Source: CAZICM01 sp964537685
GTDB taxonomy: Bacteria > Myxococcota_A > Polyangia > Polyangiales > Polyangiaceae
Length of the DNA stretch: 64,000 nucleotides
NCBI GenBank assembly: GCA_964537685.1
Contig: CAZICM010000002.1
Coordinates: forward strand, 124,001 to 188,000
Direction of reading: 5' to 3'
Shown: in pieces, positions 56,922 through 64,000 of the stretch
Layout of the letters: every line of letters begins with the position of its first letter
How positions within the stretch are numbered: position 1 is the stretch's first letter
Notes under the pieces: generated by a model
Database searches by the model: none
Told to the model about the DNA's origin: nothing
The model's input: only the letters and a program-made list of their open reading frames with translations
Translations under genes and position numbers: made by a program

Positions 56922-57923
56922 ATGAAACACGCAGTCGCCGTCGTGGGTGCAACCGGCGTTGTGGGCCGGGAGATGCTCAAGATTCTAGCCTCCAGAAACT
57001 TTCCGGCGGAGCGTGTTGTACCGCTCGCATCGCCGCGCTCCGCTGGTAAGCGCGTTCCCTTCAAAGACGGCGAGCTGACCGTACAAGCCGTGAGCGAAGA
57101 AGCCTTCCGGGGCATCACCATCGCGCTCTTCAGCGCAGGCGCCAAAGCCTCGAGGGAACTCGCTCCTATGGCTGCCGCGCAGGGCACCGTGGTGATCGAC
57201 AACTCGAGCGCATGGCGCATGGACCCCGAGGTGCCGCTGGTCGTCCCTGAAGTGAATATGCAAGCCGCGAAACACAGGCCCAAAGGCATCATTGCCAACC
57301 CCAACTGCAGCACCATCCAAATGGTGGTCGCGCTCAAGCCGCTTCATGATGCAGCCCGCATCAAGCACATCATCGTATCGACCTATCAAGCCGCGAGCGG
57401 AAAAGGCCATGCGGCGATGGAAGAACTGGTTGAGCAGGCGCGTTCGCTCGCGCGGGGCGAGGAACCGAAATCGTCGGTATTCCCAGGCATTTTGGCGCAG
57501 AACCTACTGATGGATTGGAAGCCCGGCGACACGGACTACTCCGAGGAAGAGCTGAAGATGGTCAACGAAACGCAAAAGATTTTGGGCGATCCATCCATCG
57601 GTGTTTCGCCGACCACGGTGCGCGTTCCGGTGCTCACATCGCACAGTGAATCGGTTCACGTTCAGTTTCACCGGCCCATGATGGCAAGCGAAGCGAAGGC
57701 GCTTTTGGCGAAGGCGCCTGGCGTCGTGCTGATTGACAGTGCCTACGCGCCGGGCGCGCATCCTCAGCCTTCACAGTGCACGGGAAGAGACGAAGTCTTT
57801 GTGGGAAGAGTGCGCGACGATCTGGCCGTTCCCGGAGCGCTCAACCTTTGGATTGTGTCGGACAACCTAAGAAAAGGCGCCGCGCTCAATGCCGTGCAGA
57901 TCGCCGAGCAACTCGAGTTTTAA
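56922..57923 (+). CDS. asd: Aspartate-semialdehyde dehydrogenase
   Basis: Reduces aspartyl phosphate to aspartate semialdehyde, the branch point for Lys, Met, Thr and diaminopimelate synthesis. The 333 residues show the N-terminal GATGVVG (9-15), FSAGAKASRE, NPNCST with catalytic C129, IIVSTYQAASGKG, and the downstream PTTVRVPVLTSHSESVHV. Length and motifs are normal for the Gram-negative/bacterial class with C129-type active site. No neighbouring lysine or methionine genes. Its stop is 3 bp from the stop of the convergent lipoprotein gene. Confidence 0.96.
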   Translation: MKHAVAVVGATGVVGREMLKILASRNFPAERVVPLASPRSAGKRVPFKDGELTVQAVSEEAFRGITIALFSAGAKASRELAPMAAAQGTVVIDNSSAWRMDPEVPLVVPEVNMQAAKHRPKGIIANPNCSTIQMVVALKPLHDAARIKHIIVSTYQAASGKGHAAMEELVEQARSLARGEEPKSSVFPGILAQNLLMDWKPGDTDYSEEELKMVNETQKILGDPSIGVSPTTVRVPVLTSHSESVHVQFHRPMMASEAKALLAKAPGVVLIDSAYAPGAHPQPSQCTGRDEVFVGRVRDDLAVPGALNLWIVSDNLRKGAALNAVQIAEQLEF

Positions 57924-57926
57924 GCC

Positions 57927-59336
57927 TCACCACGGAAACCATTCATTCGGAATCTTCTGCCAAGCGGTTGGCCGGCGGGGATCGCCCTCGGGCACAACGA
58001 GCGAACCTACAAAATCCGCATGCTCGTACACACTTCCAATTGAACGAGCGATTCCATCGAGATCGGCCTCACTCACCACGCCATTGCTTGTCGCCTTATA
58101 AAACTGCACCGTCACCCGGATGGGAAAACTCGGATCGCGCACCAAACGAAGCCCATGGCCTTCGTTGTAAGGTCCGAGATTTGGGCCGTGACCTAAAACA
58201 GCCTGTTCGACATCGCTCTTCTCGCCGGCCGCCATATCCGCCGGCGGCGCCGAGGGAACCGCCTCAAGCATAGGCGCACCGAATTTGCTCTTCGGCGAGG
58301 GCTTAGGCAACGAACCGCCAAGCACACCCCGCTGCTCATGCTTCAGCGGAATCTGCACCAAAAACAGCACATCCGCCCCCTTTGCCAGCGCGCTCCGCTC
58401 CTCCTCCGTCTTCGGTCCTCCCTGCGCCATGATGCGCGTTTCCACATCGCTCTTTCGTTCCGCCGTAAACGCAGCCCGCTGACCTTTATTGTTGAAATAG
58501 ATCTGCTGCCCGCGCCCCGCCGCCGTCCGATCGTCCGGCTTATTTTCGATCACGCTGATGCTGGTTCCTTCGCGCGTCACCAGAAGCGTCATTACGGCAG
58601 GCGAACCGGGCGCCGACTGATAATTGAAAATCACAGGGTTGAACTCGGCCTTGCCTTCCTTGGGAATGGGAAGAAACACCGCCTGCGCACTCACGAGAAA
58701 ATGAGTGTCGCGCGGAGCGAGCATGTTGGCGTTTCCGAGAATGCTCTGAGGCACAGAAGCGAAGGTCCGGATATTTTTGAGCACGTCGGTCAGCGGCACC
58801 GTTTGAAGGCTGCCGCCTCCCGCCTTTTCATTACCCGTGCGGACAAAGAAACGATCGGCCGGGATATCGCCGGTGCGGTCGGTGAAATTGGGAAAGCGGA
58901 TCACCGGCATGAGCGCCGTCGCAAAAGCGCCGCCCGAGCTGCGGTAACGCACCTGAAGCGTGAGATCTGAAATATTCGGCCCGAGCGCTGAGCCCTGCGC
59001 ACGCCCTGTGTCTTCCCACATCACATTCACCACAGAAAGACCGCGGCGCGCAGTTCCTTGAGCGACGTTTGCATCGCTCACCATGCTTTCGACTTTCTGA
59101 ACGACCGTTGGATAGTCAACGGGAGGCGCGGTCCGGCCCTGGATTCCCCACTCGGGCTCACCGGCTACCTGCAGGGGCTGCTTCTGCGCCTGGCTTGAAT
59201 TAGCTGCGGAGACAGCATTTGAACCCGAATTGGGCTCGGCGGTTTGAGCCGGCGCCTGAACAAAAATCACCCGCTCTGTCGTGCACGAGGGCAAACCCAA
59301 CGAGAGCAACGAGATGACCGCGATGTGACGAAACAT
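57927..59336 (-). CDS. Conserved Myxococcota-type lipoprotein, function unknown
   Basis: A 469-residue lipoprotein (GLPSC lipobox, C18) with AGGAGGA 6 nt before the ATG at 59336. After a Ser/Ala/Gln-rich linker of about 60 residues comes an alpha/beta body: VESMVSDANVAQGTARRGL, NVMWEDTGRAQGSALGPNISD, MPVIRFPNFTDRTGDIP, VTREGTSISVIENKPDD and a C-terminal PIRVTVQFYKATSNG followed by DGIARSIGSVYEHADFVGSL. These long, tightly spaced blocks suggest a conserved single domain. I recall related uncharacterised proteins in myxobacteria but no experimental role. Confidence 0.75.
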   Translation of the reverse strand: MFRHIAVISLLSLGLPSCTTERVIFVQAPAQTAEPNSGSNAVSAANSSQAQKQPLQVAGEPEWGIQGRTAPPVDYPTVVQKVESMVSDANVAQGTARRGLSVVNVMWEDTGRAQGSALGPNISDLTLQVRYRSSGGAFATALMPVIRFPNFTDRTGDIPADRFFVRTGNEKAGGGSLQTVPLTDVLKNIRTFASVPQSILGNANMLAPRDTHFLVSAQAVFLPIPKEGKAEFNPVIFNYQSAPGSPAVMTLLVTREGTSISVIENKPDDRTAAGRGQQIYFNNKGQRAAFTAERKSDVETRIMAQGGPKTEEERSALAKGADVLFLVQIPLKHEQRGVLGGSLPKPSPKSKFGAPMLEAVPSAPPADMAAGEKSDVEQAVLGHGPNLGPYNEGHGLRLVRDPSFPIRVTVQFYKATSNGVVSEADLDGIARSIGSVYEHADFVGSLVVPEGDPRRPTAWQKIPNEWFPW

Positions 59337-59433
59337 GAAGTCCTCCTACCTACAAACCCGCATCACGCGAGATCAACGCACATGCCCCGCCCGACCTAAC
59401 ACTCGCGTTTTACGAATCAGATCATCATTCGCT

Positions 59434-60273
59434 CTACGGCCTTCCGTAAGCACCGCCGATCTGTTCGAACTCAACTGGATCATGCGCGCAGAAGACGTCC
59501 ACTTCTGTGCCATGCTCTTTGACGCACTGGCGAAGCCTCGCTTGATTGTGCCGCCGGAGCTTGTCGTTCACTGCAATAACGCGCTGAAAGACGTTAAAAC
59601 CAATGGGACATCGCCTTTTCGATTCCATCTCACCGCGAAAAAAGTACGCATCACCGGCATGCAACAACCACTTGCCATGCGTACGCACTGCAATCGCCGC
59701 ATGACCGCGCGTATGCCCCGCAGTGGGCACTAGAAGCACTTCCGTTTCGGCGTCCGACAGCGCCTGAACCTGCTCAAATCCAAACCAGCGCTCCCCGGCA
59801 GAAACGGCGTGCCTCACCCACTCGGGCCCGTACGCCCATTGCACATCCCGGTATCGCATCTTCTCCATGGCTGTACGCCTGCTCGTCGCCGCATCCAGCT
59901 CATCCGACAGCACGTGCACGCGCGCCTTGGGGAAATCCGAGATCCCCCCCGCATGATCGAGATCGAGATGCGTGAGCACGATATCCCTCACATCCGACGC
60001 AGAAAAACCAAGCCTTTCCACTTGCCGCAGCGCCGTTTCTCCCGCATCCAGAACAGCGCCCATCGAAAAACAGAACAGCCTGCCAAGCCTTTGATGAGGC
60101 TCAGCGATGTCCGTCAAACCAAGCCCCGTATCCACGAGAACAAGCCCTTGCCCGCTTTCTATCAACAGACAATGACAGACCAGCTTCACCGCGGACCAAA
60201 CCCGCGCTTCAGGCGAAAAAAGCGCTCCGGGCCGCAAACAAAATGACGCGCAGTTTAGATGATGGACACGCAT
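59434..60273 (-). CDS. Metallo-beta-lactamase-fold hydrolase (lactonase-like)
   Basis: A 279-residue cytosolic MBL-fold protein. The metal motif is THLDLDHAGG with H102, D104, D106, H107, a variant of HxHxDH in which the second His is Asp, as in several lactonase and quorum-quenching-like branches. Downstream ligands are H in TAGHTRGHAAI and D in LLHAGDAYF, and a final AHDPVEFEQ. No signal peptide. The Asp-containing motif and insertion between residues 60 and 100 fit N-acyl homoserine lactonase-like hydrolases, but substrate cannot be told. The gene lies 37 bp downstream of the thioredoxin-like gene on the same strand. Confidence 0.87.
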   Translation of the reverse strand: MRVHHLNCASFCLRPGALFSPEARVWSAVKLVCHCLLIESGQGLVLVDTGLGLTDIAEPHQRLGRLFCFSMGAVLDAGETALRQVERLGFSASDVRDIVLTHLDLDHAGGISDFPKARVHVLSDELDAATSRRTAMEKMRYRDVQWAYGPEWVRHAVSAGERWFGFEQVQALSDAETEVLLVPTAGHTRGHAAIAVRTHGKWLLHAGDAYFFRGEMESKRRCPIGFNVFQRVIAVNDKLRRHNQARLRQCVKEHGTEVDVFCAHDPVEFEQIGGAYGRP

Positions 60274-60309
60274 GGCAAACGCCGCCTTCGCTGTGCAGCC
60301 GCTCGTTCG

Positions 60310-60882
60310 TCAATCCCTTGGCCTAGAAGCTCCGAATTCGACCACGTCTTCCATCGCGCGCAAAAGCTCTTCTGCACCGGCCCGCCCGGAAATCACTGCG
60401 GCCCTTTTTCCTTCCGCGTCAAAGAGAACAACCGATGGAATGGCGCGTGCCGCATATCGCTGCACATACAAATCCTCTTCTAAATCAGCCGCGCTCACAT
60501 CGATCTGAAGCAGCACAAATTGCCTGGCCAGCCTCATCACGCGGGCATCCGTCCAAACCTCACGCTCCATCTCCGCACACGCAGCCGCCCATTCCGCACG
60601 CAGATACACGAGCATGGGAATCCCATTCCGCTGCGCCTTCGCCCGCGCCTCGGCATCGGCGCGCTCCCACGCAAGCGGCTTTAAATCAGCCGGCTCTGAA
60701 GACGGCGCTGGATTGCCTTCGGGCGCGGAAACAGACGCCGCAGGCTCCGCCCCAGACTCGAGCAAAACGACCGATCCCCTCGGCGGGCCGGCGGCTCCCG
60801 AACATGCTCCAAGCCACAAAAGAAAAAGGGACGGATATCGAATCCATCCCTTTCTCAGCGAATCAAATCCGCTCGGAAACAA
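60310..60882 (-). CDS. Thioredoxin-like lipoprotein with degenerate active site
   Basis: A 190-residue exported lipoprotein (WLGAC lipobox, C27) with a thioredoxin/DsbD-gamma-like domain at residues ~70-180: PMLVYLRAEWAAACAEMERE aligns with the DsbD pattern ADWCVACKEME, IDVSAADLEEDLYVQRYAAR, and the cis-Pro segment AIPSVVLFDAEGK. The motif reads W-A-A-A-C, so the N-terminal nucleophilic cysteine is missing and only C102 remains, which argues against ordinary disulfide exchange. It starts 6 nt after the zinc-ribbon/GYF gene stop and is clearly in its operon. Confidence 0.85.
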   Translation of the reverse strand: MFPSGFDSLRKGWIRYPSLFLLWLGACSGAAGPPRGSVVLLESGAEPAASVSAPEGNPAPSSEPADLKPLAWERADAEARAKAQRNGIPMLVYLRAEWAAACAEMEREVWTDARVMRLARQFVLLQIDVSAADLEEDLYVQRYAARAIPSVVLFDAEGKRAAVISGRAGAEELLRAMEDVVEFGASRPRD

Positions 60883-60888
60883 GACTGT

Positions 60889-62145
60889 TTACTTCGTCGA
60901 GCACTTCATGGCGCACATCAGATCGCCGGGCGGGCAATTGCAGTTCCCGCGCGGCTTTGCTGCAGGCGTCGCAGGTGCAGTCGCTCCGCCTGAAGATCCT
61001 CCGCCCGACGTTACAGCGGGCTTTGATACAGCCGCGCCTCCGGGTTTTGCACCACCGCCCCCAGGCTTGTTCGCTGCCATCTTCGCGGCAGAAGCCGATG
61101 CTGCCGCCGCCGCAGCAGCCGCCGCCGGATCGACAGCGGGAGGAGGTGGAGGCTCAGGCGTCGGCGTGGGTGTCGGCGTCGCCGCAGGCGCCGTGTTTTC
61201 TGCGGCCGGAGCAGGCGGAGGCTCACCGCCGCCCTTCATCACCATAAAAGCTCCAACGATGGCCACCACAGCCACAGCCCCGCCGATGCCGATAAACAGC
61301 GGCGTGCGATTCTTCTGCGGCGCCTCAATCGGCGACACAACGGCCGGCGCGGGAGGAGCCGCCGACAGAACCGGAGGCGCAAGGAAGAGGCCGCCCTCTT
61401 CTGGAACCAAAGCGCCGATCCCGCTCGAAGCAGGCAAATCAAGCCCAACCGACTGCGACTTGTTGCGCGACTCCGCGGCCGCCGCCAGCGCCTTCAAATC
61501 GATGATGCCCGAATCCTCTGAATTCGCAGGCGGCTTTGTTCCCGACGATGCTGCTGGGGCCGCTTTTGAAGTCAGAGCGCTCAGCGAAAAGAGCATCGAA
61601 TTTTCTTCGGCCTTTGGCTTCGCTGCCGCCGCCGCACCACCACCGCTCTTGAACATCGGCGCACTGGTCGCGACATCATCCGAGCGCTTTGCCTTATCTT
61701 CACTCGAGCTGAACACATCCTGCGCAGGACGCGCGACTTCACGCCGCGCAGCAGCGCGGGGAGCCGCGGCGGCGGGCGCTGCGGATGACAACTGCGAAGT
61801 GATGGCTTCGACTTGGCTTAAAGGCATCCAATCCGCCATGCCATCCGCCCAGACATAGGTCTCAGCATTGACAACCGACGAATTATATGCATCGACGATC
61901 TCCTGAAGCGTCATGCTTCGCTGATCGCCTTCTGCCACATTGACAAGAAAGGTATCCGCAGCTCCTTGAGCAGAGTCCGCACCAGCGGAATCCGCGCCCG
62001 AAGAGCCGCTTGTTGTCGCGACACCGCTGCTATTCACAACGATGGTCGACCCGCATTTGCGGCATTTTATTTTTACGGTCTTCCCTTGGACCTTGTCGTC
62101 CGAGACCGTGTATTTCGACTGACAGGATTGGCAGGTAATTTTCAT
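60889..62145 (-). CDS. Zinc-ribbon/GYF single-pass membrane protein (GltJ-like N-terminal layout)
   Basis: A 418-residue protein. The N-terminal MJ0042-type zinc ribbon has C5, C8, C28 and C31 (CQSC and CRKC). A GYF_2-type domain follows at ~64-118 (LQEIVDAYNSSVVNAETYVW and GMADWMPLSQVEAI). A long disordered linker contains ENSMLFSLSALTSK, then one transmembrane helix at 282-303 (FIGIGGAVAVVAIVGAFMV). The C-terminal, presumably periplasmic, part is Pro/Ala/Gly-rich and ends in a cysteine cluster NCNCPPGDLMCAMKCS (C402, C404, C411, C415). The zinc-ribbon + GYF + membrane-helix order matches the cytosolic part of the Myxococcus gliding protein GltJ, but the TonB-like end of GltJ is absent. Confidence 0.85.
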   Translation of the reverse strand: MKITCQSCQSKYTVSDDKVQGKTVKIKCRKCGSTIVVNSSGVATTSGSSGADSAGADSAQGAADTFLVNVAEGDQRSMTLQEIVDAYNSSVVNAETYVWADGMADWMPLSQVEAITSQLSSAAPAAAAPRAAARREVARPAQDVFSSSEDKAKRSDDVATSAPMFKSGGGAAAAAKPKAEENSMLFSLSALTSKAAPAASSGTKPPANSEDSGIIDLKALAAAAESRNKSQSVGLDLPASSGIGALVPEEGGLFLAPPVLSAAPPAPAVVSPIEAPQKNRTPLFIGIGGAVAVVAIVGAFMVMKGGGEPPPAPAAENTAPAATPTPTPTPEPPPPPAVDPAAAAAAAAASASAAKMAANKPGGGGAKPGGAAVSKPAVTSGGGSSGGATAPATPAAKPRGNCNCPPGDLMCAMKCSTK

Positions 62146-62527
62146 GACGAGTGGCTCGCAGGCACAGGGGCAGGCAACGCGTCCCAGTTAAAGTGTAGCT
62201 CGAAACTTACCCCTTTGGATCGCTTCTGACGTATCTCACGCGAGAGAGGTCTGAGCCACTTTCAATATCAATCATTTCACGCCACGCCCCAATTTTTACC
62301 CAAGGCTTTGATTGGCATGCGTGTCGTAAACTGATTTCCGGAGGCGCGCATAAGATCCCGGGCAATTGCCGGGACCTCGCTTTGCAGCGGCGTTTATATC
62401 AACAACGCGCTTTCGCATGCACGCAATCGATACAGGGCTGGCGCCAGCGTGCTCTATCAACTCGACGGCACCAAAGGTGCCACCACGAACGTGGGCGTAC
62501 ATGACAACGGCGGGCGGCGGATTTCGT
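62146..62527. other. 382-bp intergenic region
   Basis: Between the zinc-ribbon/GYF gene start and the oxidoreductase stop. It holds several short dyads: GCTGGCGCCAGC near 62434, GGCACC-AAA-GGTGCC near 62468, and CCCGG/CCGGG around CAATTG near 62358. A plus-strand frame of about 60 codons from about 62341, reading NNALSHARNRYRAGASVLYQ near its centre, has GC-rich third positions but no start with a ribosome site and runs into the oxidoreductase gene on the other strand. It could be a decayed gene remnant; I do not call it as a gene. Confidence 0.45.
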
Positions 62528-64000
62528 TTATGCCTGAGCCGCAATGGCCACAGCGATCCGATCAGCAAGCGCCATACAGGTCAGCATTGGATTCACCGCG
62601 GGGCTTCCGGGAAAAATCCCCGTATCACTCACATACACATTGTCGGCTTCAAAAAAGCGCCCCTCTTCGTCCACCACACCCAGCGAGGCATCCTTCGCCA
62701 TACGTGTCGTTCCAAACGCATGATTGGCCGCAATCACCGCATGCTCGGGAGCAAAGCGCATCGTCCCAATCACCGCAGCCTCCTCCTTGGACTTGAGCAA
62801 ACTCGGCACCCCGTGCAGCCCAGCCAAAATGGCTTCTGCCCCCGCAGCCCAGCAAATATCCGAAAGAATGACAAGGCCACGCTGAAGCAATGAAACATCA
62901 TGTGGATCAAATAAAAATCGGATATCTGGCTTAAGGCTTCCCCGCACAGAATGAACCGAGCCCGTGGAACGATCAGCCGCAACGATCACATCAAAGGGCG
63001 CCATCCTGGGATACGCCAGCAAATGCCGCTGAAAATCGTGCCCAAAACCGGGAAAGCGGGCGGCCAGCACCGCGGGCGGCGACCAAAGCACTTCGAATTT
63101 CATTCCCTCACTTAAGTAATGCAACGAATGATAACCCTGCGTCGCGCCGGCCCACGGATTCACCGGCTCGGGAAAAATAGCCATCATCGCAAGCCCCGGA
63201 TGAAGCTGAAGCTCACGGCCCAAATACCCGCCCCGGTCCTTCAAACCACTGCGCATCATGATCAGCGGCGTTGCCATGCAGCCCGCCGCCAATACAACCG
63301 TATTGCAAGAAATAAATACCTCGCCCGCTTCACGCCCCGTAAATGGCTCGACCACCCGCCCCCGAATTCCCACAGCCTTCCTTCCCTGCATTTCAACGCG
63401 ATCGGCCCGCACACTCGTCATCACCCGCGCCCCCGCCCGAATCGCCCGCGGCACATAACTCACATCCGTGGATTGCTTCGCGCCATTGCGGCAGCCGGTA
63501 AAACATTCTGAAGACCCTTTACATCCCGGCGCATTCCTCGCCGTAGGCTCACTCGAAATACCCAGCGCATCGCAGCCCCGCTTAAATCTTAAATTCCTCT
63601 CCCCTTGCACTTCATCCGGCGTGCTTTGCACCCCGATGATTTTCTCCACCCGCTCATAATGCGGAGCAAGGCTTTCAGCAGAAATCGAAGCCGTACCCGT
63701 TTTATCGGCCCATTTCTCAAATACCCATGCGGGCGCCCTGGCACAAATCGCCGAATTGATCAGCGAACCGCCGCCCAGCGCAATGGCCTGCATTGTCGGC
63801 ACATAAGCCGTCCCCCGCGCCGTCCTCATCCCGCCATCGCGCAGCGTCCTCGCAAGCGCCTCCCCTGCCTCCTGACGAAAATCCTTCACGCCAAAAGGAG
63901 GCCCCTCCTCGAGCAGCACCACATCCCTTCCGCGCTCCGCAAGCTCTTTCGCCACCACCGCTCCGCCCGGCCCCGACCCCACCACCACCACATCGCAATC
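62528..64000 (-). CDS. GMC-type FAD-dependent oxidoreductase (5' end outside window)
   Basis: An FAD enzyme of the glucose-methanol-choline family, probably oxidising an alcohol, sterol or sugar. Residues read from the right edge, DCDVVVVGSGPGGAVVAKEL, so the true start lies beyond 64000; about 490 residues are visible, most of a ~510-570-residue protein. Evidence includes the FAD-binding VVGSGPGGAVVA, LLEEGPP, GTAYVPTMQAIALGGGSLIN, a cysteine-rich insert CKGSSECFTGCRNGAK, CNTVVLAAGCMATP, and the C-terminal HAFGTTRM and VYVSDTGIFPGSPAVNPMLTCMALADR with the catalytic His region. The cysteine insert recalls membrane-bound GMC dehydrogenases or cholesterol-oxidase-like enzymes. Confidence 0.9.
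   Translation of the reverse strand, partial: DCDVVVVGSGPGGAVVAKELAERGRDVVLLEEGPPFGVKDFRQEAGEALARTLRDGGMRTARGTAYVPTMQAIALGGGSLINSAICARAPAWVFEKWADKTGTASISAESLAPHYERVEKIIGVQSTPDEVQGERNLRFKRGCDALGISSEPTARNAPGCKGSSECFTGCRNGAKQSTDVSYVPRAIRAGARVMTSVRADRVEMQGRKAVGIRGRVVEPFTGREAGEVFISCNTVVLAAGCMATPLIMMRSGLKDRGGYLGRELQLHPGLAMMAIFPEPVNPWAGATQGYHSLHYLSEGMKFEVLWSPPAVLAARFPGFGHDFQRHLLAYPRMAPFDVIVAADRSTGSVHSVRGSLKPDIRFLFDPHDVSLLQRGLVILSDICWAAGAEAILAGLHGVPSLLKSKEEAAVIGTMRFAPEHAVIAANHAFGTTRMAKDASLGVVDEEGRFFEADNVYVSDTGIFPGSPAVNPMLTCMALADRIAVAIAAQA

Overview
The window reads as a chromosomal stretch of a high-GC Myxococcota (Polyangia-like deltaproteobacterial lineage), probably a draft assembly because it contains a 100-N scaffold gap. 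The case rests on DUF4215-type cysteine-rich repeats, a MYXO-CTERM-like tail, two Hanks-type Ser/Thr kinases with C-terminal membrane anchors, a zinc-ribbon/GYF membrane protein resembling the N-terminus of Myxococcus GltJ, a DUF1592/DUF1552 pair, and about a dozen lipoproteins of lineage-specific type. I saw no tRNA, rRNA, CRISPR array, transposase, integrase or phage module.

Layout. 1-2.4 kb: oxidative pentose phosphate operon gnd-zwf (zwf cut by the left edge), then an orphan DUF433 protein. 3.1-9.2 kb: a cysteine-rich lipoprotein, a Ser/Thr kinase and a Kelch protein with a MYXO-CTERM-like end. 9.3-15.1 kb: FIST sensor protein, STAS/SEC14-like protein, a solitary Eco57I-type N6-adenine methylase, a YkgJ cysteine-cluster protein, a glutathione S-transferase and a DUF1810 protein. 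15.1-22.5 kb: SWIM/SNF2 helicase and a tight tolC-hppA pair. 22.6-29.2 kb: REC-EAL response regulator, XRE regulator, a 494-bp intergenic region with a possible structured RNA, a beta-propeller di-haem cytochrome lipoprotein and a large Pro/Ala-rich membrane protein. 29.2-33.4 kb: housekeeping metabolism and repair (aldehyde dehydrogenase-surE, apt, family-5 uracil-DNA glycosylase, monothiol glutaredoxin). 33.7-39.3 kb: three lipoproteins, the last carrying esterase halves in permuted order. 39.7-46.2 kb: a translationally coupled operon kinase - TPR/PEGA membrane protein - DUF4215 giant, broken by the assembly gap. 46.4-50.6 kb: DUF1592/DUF1552 pair and a lipoprotein. 50.5-53.7 kb: Uma2 nuclease, then an Lrp-type regulator divergent from a Cys/Met PLP enzyme and OsmC protein, with AT-rich dyads between. 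53.7-64 kb: BNR lipoprotein, asd, a conserved lipoprotein, metallo-beta-lactamase, the zinc-ribbon/GYF protein coupled to a thioredoxin-like lipoprotein, and a GMC-type oxidoreductase cut by the right edge.

How it fits together. Much of the coding capacity serves the cell envelope: surface lipoproteins, cysteine-rich repeat proteins and kinases that link cytoplasmic phosphorylation to the periplasm. Housekeeping genes are interspersed. By eye, genes at about 6.9-15.1, 36.2-39.3 and 46.4-53.2 kb look less GC-rich at third positions than their neighbours; I did not compute this. The observations I would follow first are the permuted esterase, the kinase/TPR/DUF4215 operon with its repeat-collapsed gap, the tolC-hppA pairing, the zinc-ribbon/GYF operon and the hairpin-rich region near 24.5 kb.
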